Notes: generated by a model from the letters alone, not told the origin. Shown: positions 56,201-64,000, counted from the first letter of the stretch. The stretch: 64,000 nt of DNA from Niveispirillum sp. (GCF_017996735.1 NZ_JAGOGJ010000012.1:19983-83982), one strand, 5' to 3'. Numbers and translations are program-made.

Positions 56201-58831
56201 GGCCTGGCCGACACGTCCGCCGTCACCGTCTCCCCGGATGGACATTCGGTTTATGCCGTGGGCAGGCAGGGTAACGCCATTGCCATCTTCAACCGTGATG
56301 CCGACACCGGGACATTGACCTATGTCGGGACGCTTCAGGACGGCGTGAATGGTGTCGACGGGCTGGCAGGAGCCAGCGGGGTTACAGTGTCGCCGGATGG
56401 CAAATTCGTCTATGTCGCCAGCCGGAACGATAATGCCGTCGCGATCTTCAACCGCGACAGCGCGACCGGCGCCTTGACCTATGTCGGCGCCGTCACGCAT
56501 GGCGTGAATGGTGTCGAAGGTCTCGACCATGCCACCGGCATCAGCCTGTCGCCCGATGGCATGTCGGTCTATGTCACCGGACGCAGCGAAGACAACACCA
56601 TCACCGTCTTTTCGCGCGATGCCGACAGCGGCGCGCTGACCTATGTCGAGGTGATCCGCAATCGGGTCAACGGCGTCGAAGGCTTGTTTGGGATCTCACC
56701 GGTCACGGTGACGCCCGATGGTACCAAGGCCTATGTGGCGGCCGCTTCCAGCGATGCGGTCCTGGTATTCACGCGCGACCCGGCAACGGGGGCGCTGACC
56801 TATGTCGACAAGCTGGTCGATGGTCAGGGGGGCGGTGACAAGCTGGCCGGGGCCAGTGCCGTCATCGTGTCGCCCGACGGTAAATCCATCTATGCGACAT
56901 CGCGCTTCGACAACGCCATCACCACCTTCACCGCGCCACAGATCACCTATACGGAGGATGGCAGCGCTGCGACCCTGGTCCCGGATGCTGTGCTGACCGA
57001 CAATGACAGCGCGACCCTGAAACGGGTGACGGTCACCCTGTCGGCCACGCCCGATGGTGCCGCCGAAGGCCTGTCGGCTGTCGATCTGCCCGGCGGCATC
57101 ACAGCCGCCTATGATGCCACCACGCGCACCCTGACCCTGTCGGGCACGGCCAGCGTTGCCGATTACCAGACCGCCCTGCGCCTGGTGAAATACGCCAACA
57201 GCAGCAACGAGCCGACGACCACGGCGCGTACCGTCACCATTACCGTCACCGATACCGACGACCTGTCCAGCCGCCCGGTCACCGGCACCCTGTCGGTGGT
57301 CAGCGTCAATGACGCGCCGACCCTGACGGCGACGGCCAACAGCGATGCCAAGGCCACGGCCGGCAGCGGTACGGCCATCAGCCTGTTCGACGACACCACC
57401 ATTTCGACGGTGGAGGCGGGCCAGGGCCTGAACGGGCTGACCCTGACCGTCGGCGGTGTCACGGATGGGGCCAAGGAATTCCTGACCATCAATGGCAGCG
57501 ACATCGCGCTGACCAACGGCAATGTGCTGACCGTCAATGGCTATAGCTATGCCGTCACGCTCAGCAGCGGCACGGCCACCGTCACCATGACCGCGACCAG
57601 CAGCGCCACGGCCAGCGCCATGGCCAGCCTGGTGGACACCATCACCTACAAGAACACGGGCGCGGAGGCCGGCACCCGCACCGTCACCATCACAGGTCTG
57701 ACGGATGATGGCGGGACCGCCCATGGCGGCCATGATACGGCCAGCCTGTCCGTTGCCACCACCGTGACCTTGATGGCCAAGCCGGTCCTGACCATTCCCG
57801 GTGTCGGTGAAGCGGGCCATGTCAGCCATGTCACCAATGGCGAGAACGGCGTCAGCAATCTTAACAAGGCCGAGAATATCGTCATTTCCCCCGACGGTAA
57901 GTTTGCCTATGTGACCGGTGCGGAAATTGACGGGATTTTCGTCTTCACGCGTAACACTGACACGGGCGCCCTGACCTTTGCCCAACAGATCAAGAACGGG
58001 GAAAACAACTTCAGCAACCTGACCGGCCCCGGCGCCCTGGTTATGGCGCCCGATGGCACGTCACTGTACGCGTCGGCCTCTGACAGCGACACGCTTTACA
58101 TGTTCACCCGGAACCCCTTCACCGGGACCCTGGTTTACATGGGCGTGCATGCAAATGGTGTGAATGGGGTGAGCGGCCTGGACGGTCCGCTCAACCTCAC
58201 GGTCGCGCCCGACGGCAAGTCGCTCTATGCCATCGGCCATGACAGCAACACGATCGTGACCTTTATCCGTTATCCTGACGGTTACGTGCAGTATCTGGGA
58301 ACGCTGCAGGATGGCGTGGATGGTGTCGATGGGTTGGACGGCGCCCGTTTCGTCACGGTCTCCCCGGACAACACGTCCGTCTATGTAACGAGCACCGGGG
58401 ATGACGCCATTGCGTTCTTCAGCCGCGATGCATCGACCGGCGCCCTGACCTATGTCGGGTCGCTCAAGGACGGTGTGGGCGGGGTCGACGGCCTGGACCA
58501 GGCCAGCGCGGTTACCGTTTCGCCGGACGGCAAATCGGTCTATGTGGCGAGCGTCGATGACGATGCCGTCAGCATCTTTTCCCGCGATGCCGCGACGGGG
58601 GCATTGACCTATGGGGGGCTGGTCCGGGATGGCGACAGCGGGGTCAGCGGTCTGGCAGATCCCAATGCCATCACGGTGGCACCCGACGGCACAGCGGTTT
58701 ACGTGACCAGCCGGGGAGGCAGCGCCCTCTTCATATTCGATCGGGATGCCACGACGGGCGCCCTGACCTTTGCCACGAAACTTGTCCAAGGTGCCGGGGT
58801 GGGGACAAGCTGTCGGCTCCCGACTTCCTGA
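50276..58831 (+). CDS. Giant propeller/cadherin-like RTX exoprotein, N-terminal part (frameshifted)
   Basis: 2851 aa. DUF4347 domain around residues 62-225 (HLIGHGEPG at ~118, FLHGCAVGAGSAG). Four lactonase-like propellers follow (about 50985-52100, 53870-54955, 55830-56940, 57800-58905), whose blades carry VSPDGKSVYVAS and DxxTGALTYV. Between them are paired modules: a cadherin-like one beginning YTEDG and one with TATANSDAKA, STVEAGQGL and ITYKNTG. TTG start at 50276 chosen for its AGGAGG. The frame ends at 58831 because one G is missing in the run at 58796-58799. Restoring it joins this to 58804-63078 for a protein of about 4267 aa. As it stands the product lacks the RTX repeats and export signal. 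Confidence 0.85.
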   Translation: MLPDLTRWSGGAAFPCQPLPARPHAGPMPRMSSMLTCAATQQITLAPIVAGFPAAVSPMAQEEMIVIDTAVADWERLRDAAAPVAQVVTVGAGQDGLALLAEALLARDPQSGPVAAIHLIGHGEPGIQHLGTATLDAAALNARADLFTAMAAALGGEGALFLHGCAVGAGSAGDWLLAGLAALTGANVAAARQPVGDGYWQLDNVHGHLPDSAAMDRLVASGFSGLLAEKPVLTGGKTDLTYLSNVNNVDNDIPDLDWLTSSTMSADGKFVYVSGRYTDGILVFARDASTGALTLVSQAKNGIDGFAGLTITISPDGKSVYAVVGYDGDDSDIYVFSRNATTGALTYTSKVEEGSNGVSDWSGALGLAVSPDGNNLYVTSSNDDTIVTFTRDTTTGNLTFVEKLQDNQWGGFHSLTGAEDVAISSDGKSVYVASFGGTTEVSTVTAFSRNVTTGALTFVESFEDGEGGVNYLHRARGVTVSPDGAFVYVAAYSDTAVNIFSRDANTSALTYVGVVRNGENGVTSMDGPTKLTVTPDGKALLVANLLGHSVIVFDRNPTTGALTFAEQLLDQNRNGGKLSGSNHVIVSPDGKHAYVTARLDDAVTAFSISPPLITFTEDAGAVALVPNAVLTDADSTNLKRATITLSATPDGAAESLSAIGLSGDITAAYDATTRTLTLSGTASVADYQAALRLVKYNNTSNEPTTTDRTLTITVTDSGDLSSDALTGILSLTNVNDAPTLTATVITDANAAAGSGTAISLFRDTAISTVEAGQGVTRLALTVAGVTDGTKEFLTINGSDIALTNGNAVAAGGYNYAVTLSSGTATVTVTPTSSATTSTIASMVNGITYKNTGSATGTRTVTITGLKDSGGTANGGQDTATLSIATTLTLTKVAPTVTDPVVGGVTVTPPMPVYTEDGNAAAVVPSATLGDVDSANLKRVTVTLTATPDGTAESLSATDLPGGITAAYDATTRTLTLSGTASVAHYQEALRLVKYANTSNEPTTTNRQFTIVATDTDDLSSTGYTRSLSVVAANDAPTLTATANSAAKALAGSGTALSLFHDTVISTVEAGQGLKGLTLTVAGVTDGAQEVLTINGTDIALTNGNALTAGGYSYAVTLTNGTATVTATASSSATASAMASLIDAITYKNTGEAGGHRTVTLTGLTDDGGTANGGHDTASLSVATTLTLMDNPVVSNAGTDTVSYRGNLQTSGFIADALGMSPDGKSVYAASSEGVLEVYSRNTDTGTLTFVSSLRQDEENPNGVNGLIGSTAVGVSADGKSAYVTSFDGKIALFNRDTGTGTLTYAGFVMNGLNGVSGISRPTSITSSSDDKFVYVAGSDGNLVTFSRNTTNGSLTYLGKLQDGVGGVDGLAGANSVKLSPDGTSLYVTGNGDNAVAFFSRDASTGALTYGGSIKDGVGGADGLNQPQDVVVSPDGQFAYVTSSGDDAISIFSRNPSTGALTYVGVVRNGEDGVSGLDGAHKLVVTPDGKSVLAAGILDSSLVQFERNTTTGALTFVTKLVNGVDGVDKLLSPGPVLVSPDGKSAYVASGTYAFLTAFSIDQAASVAAYTEDGGAVALLPAATLSDADSTNLKRATITLSATPDGAAESLSATGLPGGITATYDATTRTLTLSGNATVADYQAALRLVKYDNSSNEPTTTDRSFTVTVTDADDLSSDALTSTLTVTAVNDAPTLTATAHADAKTVAGSGTAASLFHDTAISTVEASQGLKGLTLTVTGVTDGTKEFLTIQGSDIALTNGNTVSANGYSYAVTLASGTATVTVTAASSATIGTMASLIDAITYKSTGEDGGHRTVTITGLTDDGGTANGGHDTASLSIATTVTLMAKPELIAPGLTLPAFAGAVVNGEDQVTGLTGPVTMTISADGKSVYALSTFNSIIVFHRNEDTGALTYASTLENGVGGVSGLLSPTAVTVSGDGHSVYVTSGTDNAIAIFNRDTTTGALTYVAKVKDGVDNVTGLADTSAVTVSPDGHSVYAVGRQGNAIAIFNRDADTGTLTYVGTLQDGVNGVDGLAGASGVTVSPDGKFVYVASRNDNAVAIFNRDSATGALTYVGAVTHGVNGVEGLDHATGISLSPDGMSVYVTGRSEDNTITVFSRDADSGALTYVEVIRNRVNGVEGLFGISPVTVTPDGTKAYVAAASSDAVLVFTRDPATGALTYVDKLVDGQGGGDKLAGASAVIVSPDGKSIYATSRFDNAITTFTAPQITYTEDGSAATLVPDAVLTDNDSATLKRVTVTLSATPDGAAEGLSAVDLPGGITAAYDATTRTLTLSGTASVADYQTALRLVKYANSSNEPTTTARTVTITVTDTDDLSSRPVTGTLSVVSVNDAPTLTATANSDAKATAGSGTAISLFDDTTISTVEAGQGLNGLTLTVGGVTDGAKEFLTINGSDIALTNGNVLTVNGYSYAVTLSSGTATVTMTATSSATASAMASLVDTITYKNTGAEAGTRTVTITGLTDDGGTAHGGHDTASLSVATTVTLMAKPVLTIPGVGEAGHVSHVTNGENGVSNLNKAENIVISPDGKFAYVTGAEIDGIFVFTRNTDTGALTFAQQIKNGENNFSNLTGPGALVMAPDGTSLYASASDSDTLYMFTRNPFTGTLVYMGVHANGVNGVSGLDGPLNLTVAPDGKSLYAIGHDSNTIVTFIRYPDGYVQYLGTLQDGVDGVDGLDGARFVTVSPDNTSVYVTSTGDDAIAFFSRDASTGALTYVGSLKDGVGGVDGLDQASAVTVSPDGKSVYVASVDDDAVSIFSRDAATGALTYGGLVRDGDSGVSGLADPNAITVAPDGTAVYVTSRGGSALFIFDRDATTGALTFATKLVQGAGVGTSCRLPTS

Positions 58832-61800
58832 CCCTGTCGCCCGATGGCAAGTTCGCCTATGTCATCTCTGACACTCAAGAGGCCATCACCACCCTTCAGT
58901 TGGGTCAGCCGCTCAAGCGGGTTTATACGGAGGATGGCGCCGCCGTGGCCTTGGTGCCCGATGCCACCCTCAGCGACAGCGACAGCACAACCCTGAAGCG
59001 GATCACCGTCACCCTGGCGGCCACGCCCGATGGTGCGGCCGAAGTGTTGTCGGCCACGGACCTGCCGTCCGGCATCACGGCCGCCTATGATGCCGCGACC
59101 CGCACCCTGACCCTGTCGGGCACGGCCAACATCACTGATTACCAGGCGGCCCTGCGGCTGGTGAAATATGCCAACAGCAGCGACGCCCCGTCGACCGTGG
59201 ATCGCGGCTTCACCATCACCATCACGGATGCCCAGGACAATAACAGCGCGACCACGACCGGCAGGCTGACGGTGACGGCCGTCAATGATACCCCCACCCT
59301 GACGGCACCCGACGACATCACCCTGACGGATACGGCCGCGGTCGACAGCTTCACCGGTCAGACCGGCACGCTGACCGCCAGTGACCCGGACAGCGGCAGC
59401 CTGACCTATGGCATCAGCACGGGACAGGCCGCCACCCATACGGCGGACGGCATCAGCTATGATCTGTCCAAGGCCGGAACCTATGGCACGCTGTACCTGA
59501 ACAGCAGCACGGGGGCCTATCTCTATGTCCCCAATACCAACGCCATTCAGGCCCTGAAGGATGCACAGACGGACAGCTTCACCCTGACCGTCACCGATGG
59601 CGTGGTCATCACGCCCACCAGCCAGACGCTGACCATCCGGGTCGATGGCGCCAACGACGCCCCCGTCATCAACTCCGCCGCCACGGCCAGCGTGGCCGAG
59701 GGCACGGTGACGGTCACCACCGTCACCGCCACCGATGTGGAAGGCGACAGCATTTCCTACAGTATCGCCGGCGGGGCTGACGGGGCGCTGTTCACCATTG
59801 ATGCCACCACGGGCGTCCTGTCCTTCGCCGCCGCGCCTGATTTCGAAACCAAGGCCGATGCCGATCAGGACGGCGTCTATCAGGTGACGGTACAGGCCAG
59901 CGACGGGCAAGAATCCTCGACGCAGACCATCGCCGTCACCGTCACGAACATCAATGACGCCCCCACCCTGACCAGCACGGCCAATCCGGCGGCGACGGTC
60001 GCCGCCAACAGCAGCGACCCGTCCACACGCCTGTTCAGTGGCAGCAGCATTTCGACGGTCGAAGCCGGTCAATTGCTGACCCGGCTGACCCTGACCGTCG
60101 GCGGCATCAGCGATGGTGCCCAGGAAAGGCTGGTCATCAATGCGCAGACGGTGGCCTTGACCGCTGGCAACAGCGTCGGTGGCGCCGGCCAGCCGTCCAT
60201 CGCCGTTGCCGTCAATGGCACCACCGCCACCGTCACCGTCGATTTCAGCCAGGGCATCAGCGCGGCCGATCTGGCCAGTCTGATCAACGCCATCACCTAT
60301 GCCAACCAGGCGCCCACGGCCAGCGGGCAGCGCACCGTCACCCTGACGGCGCTGCGCGATGATGGTGGCACGGCCCAGGGCGGCCAGGACACGGCCAGCC
60401 TGTCCATCGCCACCTCTGTCACCATTCAGCCGGACACGACCCCGCCGGGCACGCCCACCATCACCTCCGGCCCGCTGACCAATGACGCCACCCCGGTTCT
60501 GACCGGCACGGCAGAGGCCGGCAGCACTTTGGACATCAATGTCAGCGGCGCCCGGTATCAGGTGCAGGCGGATGGTGACGGGCAATGGACCGTGGATCTG
60601 GGTGCGGCCACGCCCAGCAGCGGCATCCTGACCCTGAACAGCAACGGCACCAACGCTGTTTCGGTGACCGCCACGGATGCCGCCGACAACAGTTCCGCCC
60701 CCGGCACGCAATCGCTGGTCATCGACACGACCCCGCCGGGCATACCCGTAACCACCTCCGGCCCGCTGACCAATGACGCCACCCCGGTTCTGACCGGCAC
60801 TGCAGAGGCCGGCAGCACCGTGGATATCAATGTCGGCGGCACCCGGTATCAGGTGCAGGCGGGTGGTGACGGGCAATGGACCCTGGATCTGGGCGCGGCC
60901 ACGCCCAGCAGCGGGACGCTGACCCTGAACAGCAACGGCACCAACGCCGTTTCGGTGACCGCCACCGATGCCGCCGGCAACAGTTCCGCCCCCGGCACGC
61001 AATCGCTGGTCATCGACACGACCCCGCCGGGCATACCCGTAATCACCTCCGGCCCGCTGACCAATGACGCCACCCCGGTTCTGACCGGCACGGCAGAGGC
61101 CGGCAGCACTGTGGACATCAATGTCGGCGGCGCCCGGTATCAGGTGCAGGCGGATGGTGACGGGCAATGGACCGTGGATCTGGGCGCGGCCACGCCCAGC
61201 AGCGGCATCCTGACCCTGAACAGCAACGGCACCAACGCCGTTTCGGTGACCGCCACCGATGCCGCCGGCAACAGTTCCGCCCCCGGCACGCAGGAACTGA
61301 GAGTCGACACCCTGGCCCCGACACTGACGGGGGCCCGCTTTGCCAACCCGCAGATGCAGGTTGGCAGCACGGGCGACGTGGCCTTTACCATCAGTGGCGG
61401 GGAGGCCGGCGCCACCTATCACTGGACCATCACCGCCAGCAGCGGCGGCAGCATCAGCGGCACCGGCGTGATGGGCGGGCCAGAGGCCCGGATCACCGGC
61501 GTCGACCTGCGCAGCTTTGCCGAAGGAACCCTGACCTTGTCGGTGACCCTGACCGACCCTGCCGGCAATCGCAGTCCGGTGACGACGGGTACGGCGACGA
61601 TCGTGTCGGCGACACCCGGACCGATCGATCCGGAACCGGAGGCCTTGATTGACGGGACCAAGGTGACGGGCACCACCACCACCCGCCCGGACGGCACCAC
61701 CACGACCACGGTGGTGATCGACGCCCCGACCCCCAGCCGCCAGGACGATCCCACCACGCCCAGCAGCACGACGGCCGACATTCCAGTCGTGCGTGAGCAG

Positions 61801-63078
61801 GTGTTCGACGCCCAGACGGGGCAGATGCAGACCGTGACCACGCTGATGATCGGTGTCCCGGCCGGTGTCACCGTCACCAGCGCGGGTTCCGGCCACCGCA
61901 CTGATCCCGGCCGGTCGCTCACCGACCTGATCCGGGAGATCGAAGCCCGTACCGACGCGCAGGACAGCGCCCGTGTGGACCTGAGCGGCGGTGCCACCGG
62001 CTTCCTGTCCAGCCTGGCCAGCAACAGCATGCTGCTGGTGCGCAGCGTCGATATCGGCGGCGAAGGCGGGACGACAGCGATCACCGGCAACAGCCCCGCC
62101 AGCGACCAGCCCATCGCCCTGGTGGTGAACAGCACCAACGCGCACGGTCCCGTCACGGTTCAACTGGACCATGTGGATTTTGCGGCCATCATCGGTGAGG
62201 CCACCATCGTCGGTGGGGCCGGGGCGCAGGTGGTCCATGGCGACAATGCCAGCCAGACCATGATCCTGGGGCCGGGTGATGACGAACTGCATGGCGGCGG
62301 CGGCAATGACACCGTCGCGTCAACCCTGGGCAATGACAGCCTGTTCGGCGATGACGGCGACGATCTGCTGCATGGCGGTGCCGGTGACGACTGGCTGCTG
62401 GGCGGCGCCGACAATGACCTGATCGGCGGTGGCGACGGCAATGATCGCGGCTTTGGCGGCACTGGCAACGACATCCTGTTCGGGGAGGAGGGGGACGATG
62501 TCCTGACCGGCGACGCGGGCAATGACACGATCGATGGCGGCACCGGGGACGATATCCTGTTCGGCGGGGACGGCGATGACTGGCTGCATGGCGGCAGCGG
62601 CGCCGACACCCTGTCGGCGGGTGCCGGCAACGATACGGGCCTGGGCGGCGCCGGGGACGACCTGATCGGCCTGGGTGACGGCAGTGACCTGGGCGTGGGC
62701 GGTGACGGCGACGATATCCTGTTCGGGGAGGCCGGCAACGACACGCTGATGGGCGGCGCCGGGGCCGATATGATCGATGGCGGCGCCGGGGACGACCTGA
62801 TCTTTGCCGATGGCGGTGGCGACACGATCTGGGGCGGTGCCGGCCACGACACCTTCGCCCTGGGGGCCACGTCCGGCGGGACGGTCATTGCCGATTTCAA
62901 CATCGGCCAGGATCGTCTGGCGCTCTACGATGCCAGCCTGGATTTGGGCAGCATCATCGCCAAGGCCCGGGTCGTGGATGGCAACACGTTGCTGGATATG
63001 GGCGACGGCCAGATCGTCACCATCATCGGCCGCACCGGCGATGTCGCCAACTGGTTCCTGGACCCGATGGGGGCATAA
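58804..63078 (+). CDS. Giant propeller/cadherin-like RTX exoprotein, C-terminal part (frameshifted continuation)
   Basis: Continuation in the -1 frame. It opens with the missing seventh blade of propeller 4 (DKLSAPDFLTLSPDGKFAYV), then a fifth YTEDG module, cadherin-like domains (SVAEGTVTVTTVTATDVEGD), three near-identical Ig-like repeats and a spacer rich in TTT. About ten RTX nonapeptides follow (GGxGxDxLxG, about 62263-62860), then a C-terminal domain typical of type I secretion substrates (DFNIGQDRLALYDASLD to WFLDPMGA). No independent start is convincing; a TTG at 58900 is the first possible. Type I exporter genes are not in the window. Calcium-binding and secretion are inferred from the RTX family. 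Confidence 0.85.
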   Translation, partial: DKLSAPDFLTLSPDGKFAYVISDTQEAITTLQLGQPLKRVYTEDGAAVALVPDATLSDSDSTTLKRITVTLAATPDGAAEVLSATDLPSGITAAYDAATRTLTLSGTANITDYQAALRLVKYANSSDAPSTVDRGFTITITDAQDNNSATTTGRLTVTAVNDTPTLTAPDDITLTDTAAVDSFTGQTGTLTASDPDSGSLTYGISTGQAATHTADGISYDLSKAGTYGTLYLNSSTGAYLYVPNTNAIQALKDAQTDSFTLTVTDGVVITPTSQTLTIRVDGANDAPVINSAATASVAEGTVTVTTVTATDVEGDSISYSIAGGADGALFTIDATTGVLSFAAAPDFETKADADQDGVYQVTVQASDGQESSTQTIAVTVTNINDAPTLTSTANPAATVAANSSDPSTRLFSGSSISTVEAGQLLTRLTLTVGGISDGAQERLVINAQTVALTAGNSVGGAGQPSIAVAVNGTTATVTVDFSQGISAADLASLINAITYANQAPTASGQRTVTLTALRDDGGTAQGGQDTASLSIATSVTIQPDTTPPGTPTITSGPLTNDATPVLTGTAEAGSTLDINVSGARYQVQADGDGQWTVDLGAATPSSGILTLNSNGTNAVSVTATDAADNSSAPGTQSLVIDTTPPGIPVTTSGPLTNDATPVLTGTAEAGSTVDINVGGTRYQVQAGGDGQWTLDLGAATPSSGTLTLNSNGTNAVSVTATDAAGNSSAPGTQSLVIDTTPPGIPVITSGPLTNDATPVLTGTAEAGSTVDINVGGARYQVQADGDGQWTVDLGAATPSSGILTLNSNGTNAVSVTATDAAGNSSAPGTQELRVDTLAPTLTGARFANPQMQVGSTGDVAFTISGGEAGATYHWTITASSGGSISGTGVMGGPEARITGVDLRSFAEGTLTLSVTLTDPAGNRSPVTTGTATIVSATPGPIDPEPEALIDGTKVTGTTTTRPDGTTTTTVVIDAPTPSRQDDPTTPSSTTADIPVVREQVFDAQTGQMQTVTTLMIGVPAGVTVTSAGSGHRTDPGRSLTDLIREIEARTDAQDSARVDLSGGATGFLSSLASNSMLLVRSVDIGGEGGTTAITGNSPASDQPIALVVNSTNAHGPVTVQLDHVDFAAIIGEATIVGGAGAQVVHGDNASQTMILGPGDDELHGGGGNDTVASTLGNDSLFGDDGDDLLHGGAGDDWLLGGADNDLIGGGDGNDRGFGGTGNDILFGEEGDDVLTGDAGNDTIDGGTGDDILFGGDGDDWLHGGSGADTLSAGAGNDTGLGGAGDDLIGLGDGSDLGVGGDGDDILFGEAGNDTLMGGAGADMIDGGAGDDLIFADGGGDTIWGGAGHDTFALGATSGGTVIADFNIGQDRLALYDASLDLGSIIAKARVVDGNTLLDMGDGQIVTIIGRTGDVANWFLDPMGA
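60433..61305 (+). repeat. Three near-identical 291-bp Ig-like coding repeats
   Basis: Repeats begin at 60433, 60724 and 61015 (GACACGACCCCGCCGGGC), 97 aa each (PPGxPxxTSGPLTNDATPVL, VDINVGGARYQVQA, NAVSVTATDAAGNSSAPGTQ). Nearly every base is shared, pointing to recent duplication or gene conversion. Confidence 0.85.
62263..62860 (+). repeat. RTX calcium-binding nonapeptide repeat tract
   Basis: Codes for successive GGxGxDxLxx units (LHGGGGNDTVAS, LFGDDGDDLLHG, LTGDAGNDTIDG, LMGGAGADMIDG). Typical parallel beta-roll of type I secreted proteins. Confidence 0.85.
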
Positions 63079-63118
63079 GCAAGGGCGGCCCCACCCGGCG
63101 CCCTGTCAGGGTTGTGCC

Positions 63119-63147
63119 ACCGGCATGAGATGTTGGCTCATGCCGGT
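63119..63147 (+). terminator. Hairpin after the RTX gene
   Basis: Perfect 11-bp stem ACCGGCATGAG / CTCATGCCGGT with a 7-nt loop, 40 bp past the stop. Followed by a C-rich, not T-rich, stretch. Confidence 0.45.
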
Positions 63148-63231
63148 AGCCCCCGCGGTGACGGCCGCCCCCCCGACAAGCGACGACGACAGACCAGGGC
63201 AGCCTCCAAAACCGGCCAAAACCGATCCAGA

Positions 63232-63282
63232 GACTGACATTTCTATCTTGCTCAGGACTGACATTTTAACTTTGCGCCTACA
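63232..63282. mobile_element. Probable solo terminal end of an IS21-family element
   Basis: Two copies of GACTGACATTT, 24 bp apart, followed by TAACTTTGCGCCTACA. Read on the other strand it starts TGTAGGCGCAAAGT and carries internal repeats, as IS21-family ends do (TGT terminus, multiple ~20-bp repeats). No istA/istB genes are present, so it is a remnant. Recognised from memory of the family. Confidence 0.45.
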
Positions 63283-63398
63283 GATAGAAGATTGATAATG
63301 TATGTTATGGCAAATAATGGAGCAATTGGTGAGCGGGGGAGGTGGCGTCACGGGCCGGATGTTGATATCCGTAATCGCAGCACGTCAAGGAGATACGA

Positions 63399-64000
63399 AT
63401 GTTTTTCAATCCGGATACCGTTAAGGAGCTGACCCGTCGCGATTCACGCGTTTTTGACAGAATTGTTTCTACTATAAATTCACCGTCAGGCAGGCTGCAA
63501 AGTGCCATGCTGTCCGCCGCCTATGAGGCATTCAATCTGTTCGCGGCATCCGCCGGGCTTGTCGCCCCGGCCTTGGGGATCGATACCTCAGACGCGCCGG
63601 GGAAAGTCCAGCAGATCGTACGTAAAATCAGCACCATGCTGCCGGCGACCTTCGTGTCCGAGGGTCTGTTGCGGTCGATACAGGACAGGGAATGGCAAAA
63701 CAGTCTGCCGCCGGATGACAGGAAAGACGTTGATGAACATGTGATGCCCATTTTTTCCATGGTGAATGGCAGGGCCTTCATGATGGACCCCGCAGCCTTC
63801 TTCGATGGGGCATTCACGGCGGCGATGCTCAGTCCGCGATGCCTTGTCATCGGCTCGGAAGAACGACGTATTGTCCGGACCGGGCAGCCATCCATCAGAT
63901 TGAAGATGGACCTGGAAGAGATCGCCACAATTCAACCGTTTCTGAGATACACGCCCGATCATCTATCCCACCATGATCGTCAGCCGTTCAGCGTTTTCCG
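63399..64000 (+). CDS. Unrecognised protein (partial, runs off the right edge)
   Basis: An uninterrupted frame of 602 bp from ATG at 63399, with an excellent ribosome site (AAGGAG, 7 bp), to the window end. It begins MFFNPDTVKELTRRDSRVFD and contains FMMDPAAFFDGAF and RCLVIGSEERRIVR. No signal peptide, clear membrane helix or known motif is visible in the first 200 residues. It follows the RTX gene and a probable IS remnant, so it need not be linked functionally. I do not recognise the family. Confidence 0.7.
   Translation, partial: MFFNPDTVKELTRRDSRVFDRIVSTINSPSGRLQSAMLSAAYEAFNLFAASAGLVAPALGIDTSDAPGKVQQIVRKISTMLPATFVSEGLLRSIQDREWQNSLPPDDRKDVDEHVMPIFSMVNGRAFMMDPAAFFDGAFTAAMLSPRCLVIGSEERRIVRTGQPSIRLKMDLEEIATIQPFLRYTPDHLSHHDRQPFSVF

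Noticed and set aside
58790..58835. Programmed -1 ribosomal frameshift
   Set aside because: No canonical X-XXY-YYZ slippery heptamer is present and no strong downstream structure is evident. A single-base loss in a G run is simpler.
58699..62292. Long minus-strand open frame (1197 codons) opposite the RTX gene
   Set aside because: Low-complexity Gly/Arg/Asp sequence with no motif, whereas the plus strand encodes clear propeller, Ig and RTX modules.

Overview
This is high-GC DNA, probably from an alphaproteobacterium. The gene set (FecI/FecR, SapC, Lrp-YddG, a FixK-type box, very large exoproteins) suits Rhodospirillales such as the Azospirillaceae. A sphingomonad-like lineage is not excluded, and no rRNA or other marker gene fixes the taxon. 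I see no rRNA, tRNA or CRISPR array.

Layout. (1) 1-3109: the end of a FecI/FecR iron-type signalling pair, an Lrp regulator overlapping a YddG-like exporter gene, and a divergent LysE exporter. (2) 3110-6606: a 190-bp nested palindrome and a large Reg_prop/Y_Y_Y/GGDEF diguanylate cyclase. (3) 6691-9865: a two-gene operon (AMP/thymidine phosphorylase family plus beta-CASP metallo-beta-lactamase) behind an FNR/FixK-type box placed exactly for class II activation. (4) 10112-34547: a two-partner secretion locus, tpsB then a 7247-residue tpsA, followed by sapC on the same strand. (5) 35191-47491: a catabolic cluster whose codon use looks different by eye: nitronate monooxygenase, divergent TonB receptor, NmrA-like protein, SDR lacking its catalytic triad, ThDP lyase, two acyl-CoA ligases and a variant amidohydrolase. 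Probably horizontally acquired. (6) 47777-49830: an OmpR-type response regulator and membrane histidine kinase. (7) 50276-63078: a giant RTX exoprotein gene with four seven-bladed propellers, broken into two frames by one missing base in a G run. (8) 63079-64000: a probable solo IS21-type end and the start of an unrecognised gene.

Together, the diguanylate cyclase, TpsA adhesin and RTX exoprotein suggest a surface or biofilm lifestyle. The catabolic island looks like uptake (TonB receptor), CoA activation (two ligases), C-C cleavage (ThDP lyase) and accessory redox steps for an unknown acid substrate. The most unusual items are the propeller/RTX protein with its frameshift and its Shine-Dalgarno-sequestering hairpin, and a mobile palindromic element whose termini supply the TAA stop codon of two unrelated genes 35 kb apart. 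The noncatalytic-looking SDR and metal-site-variant amidohydrolase inside the catabolic island also stand out.
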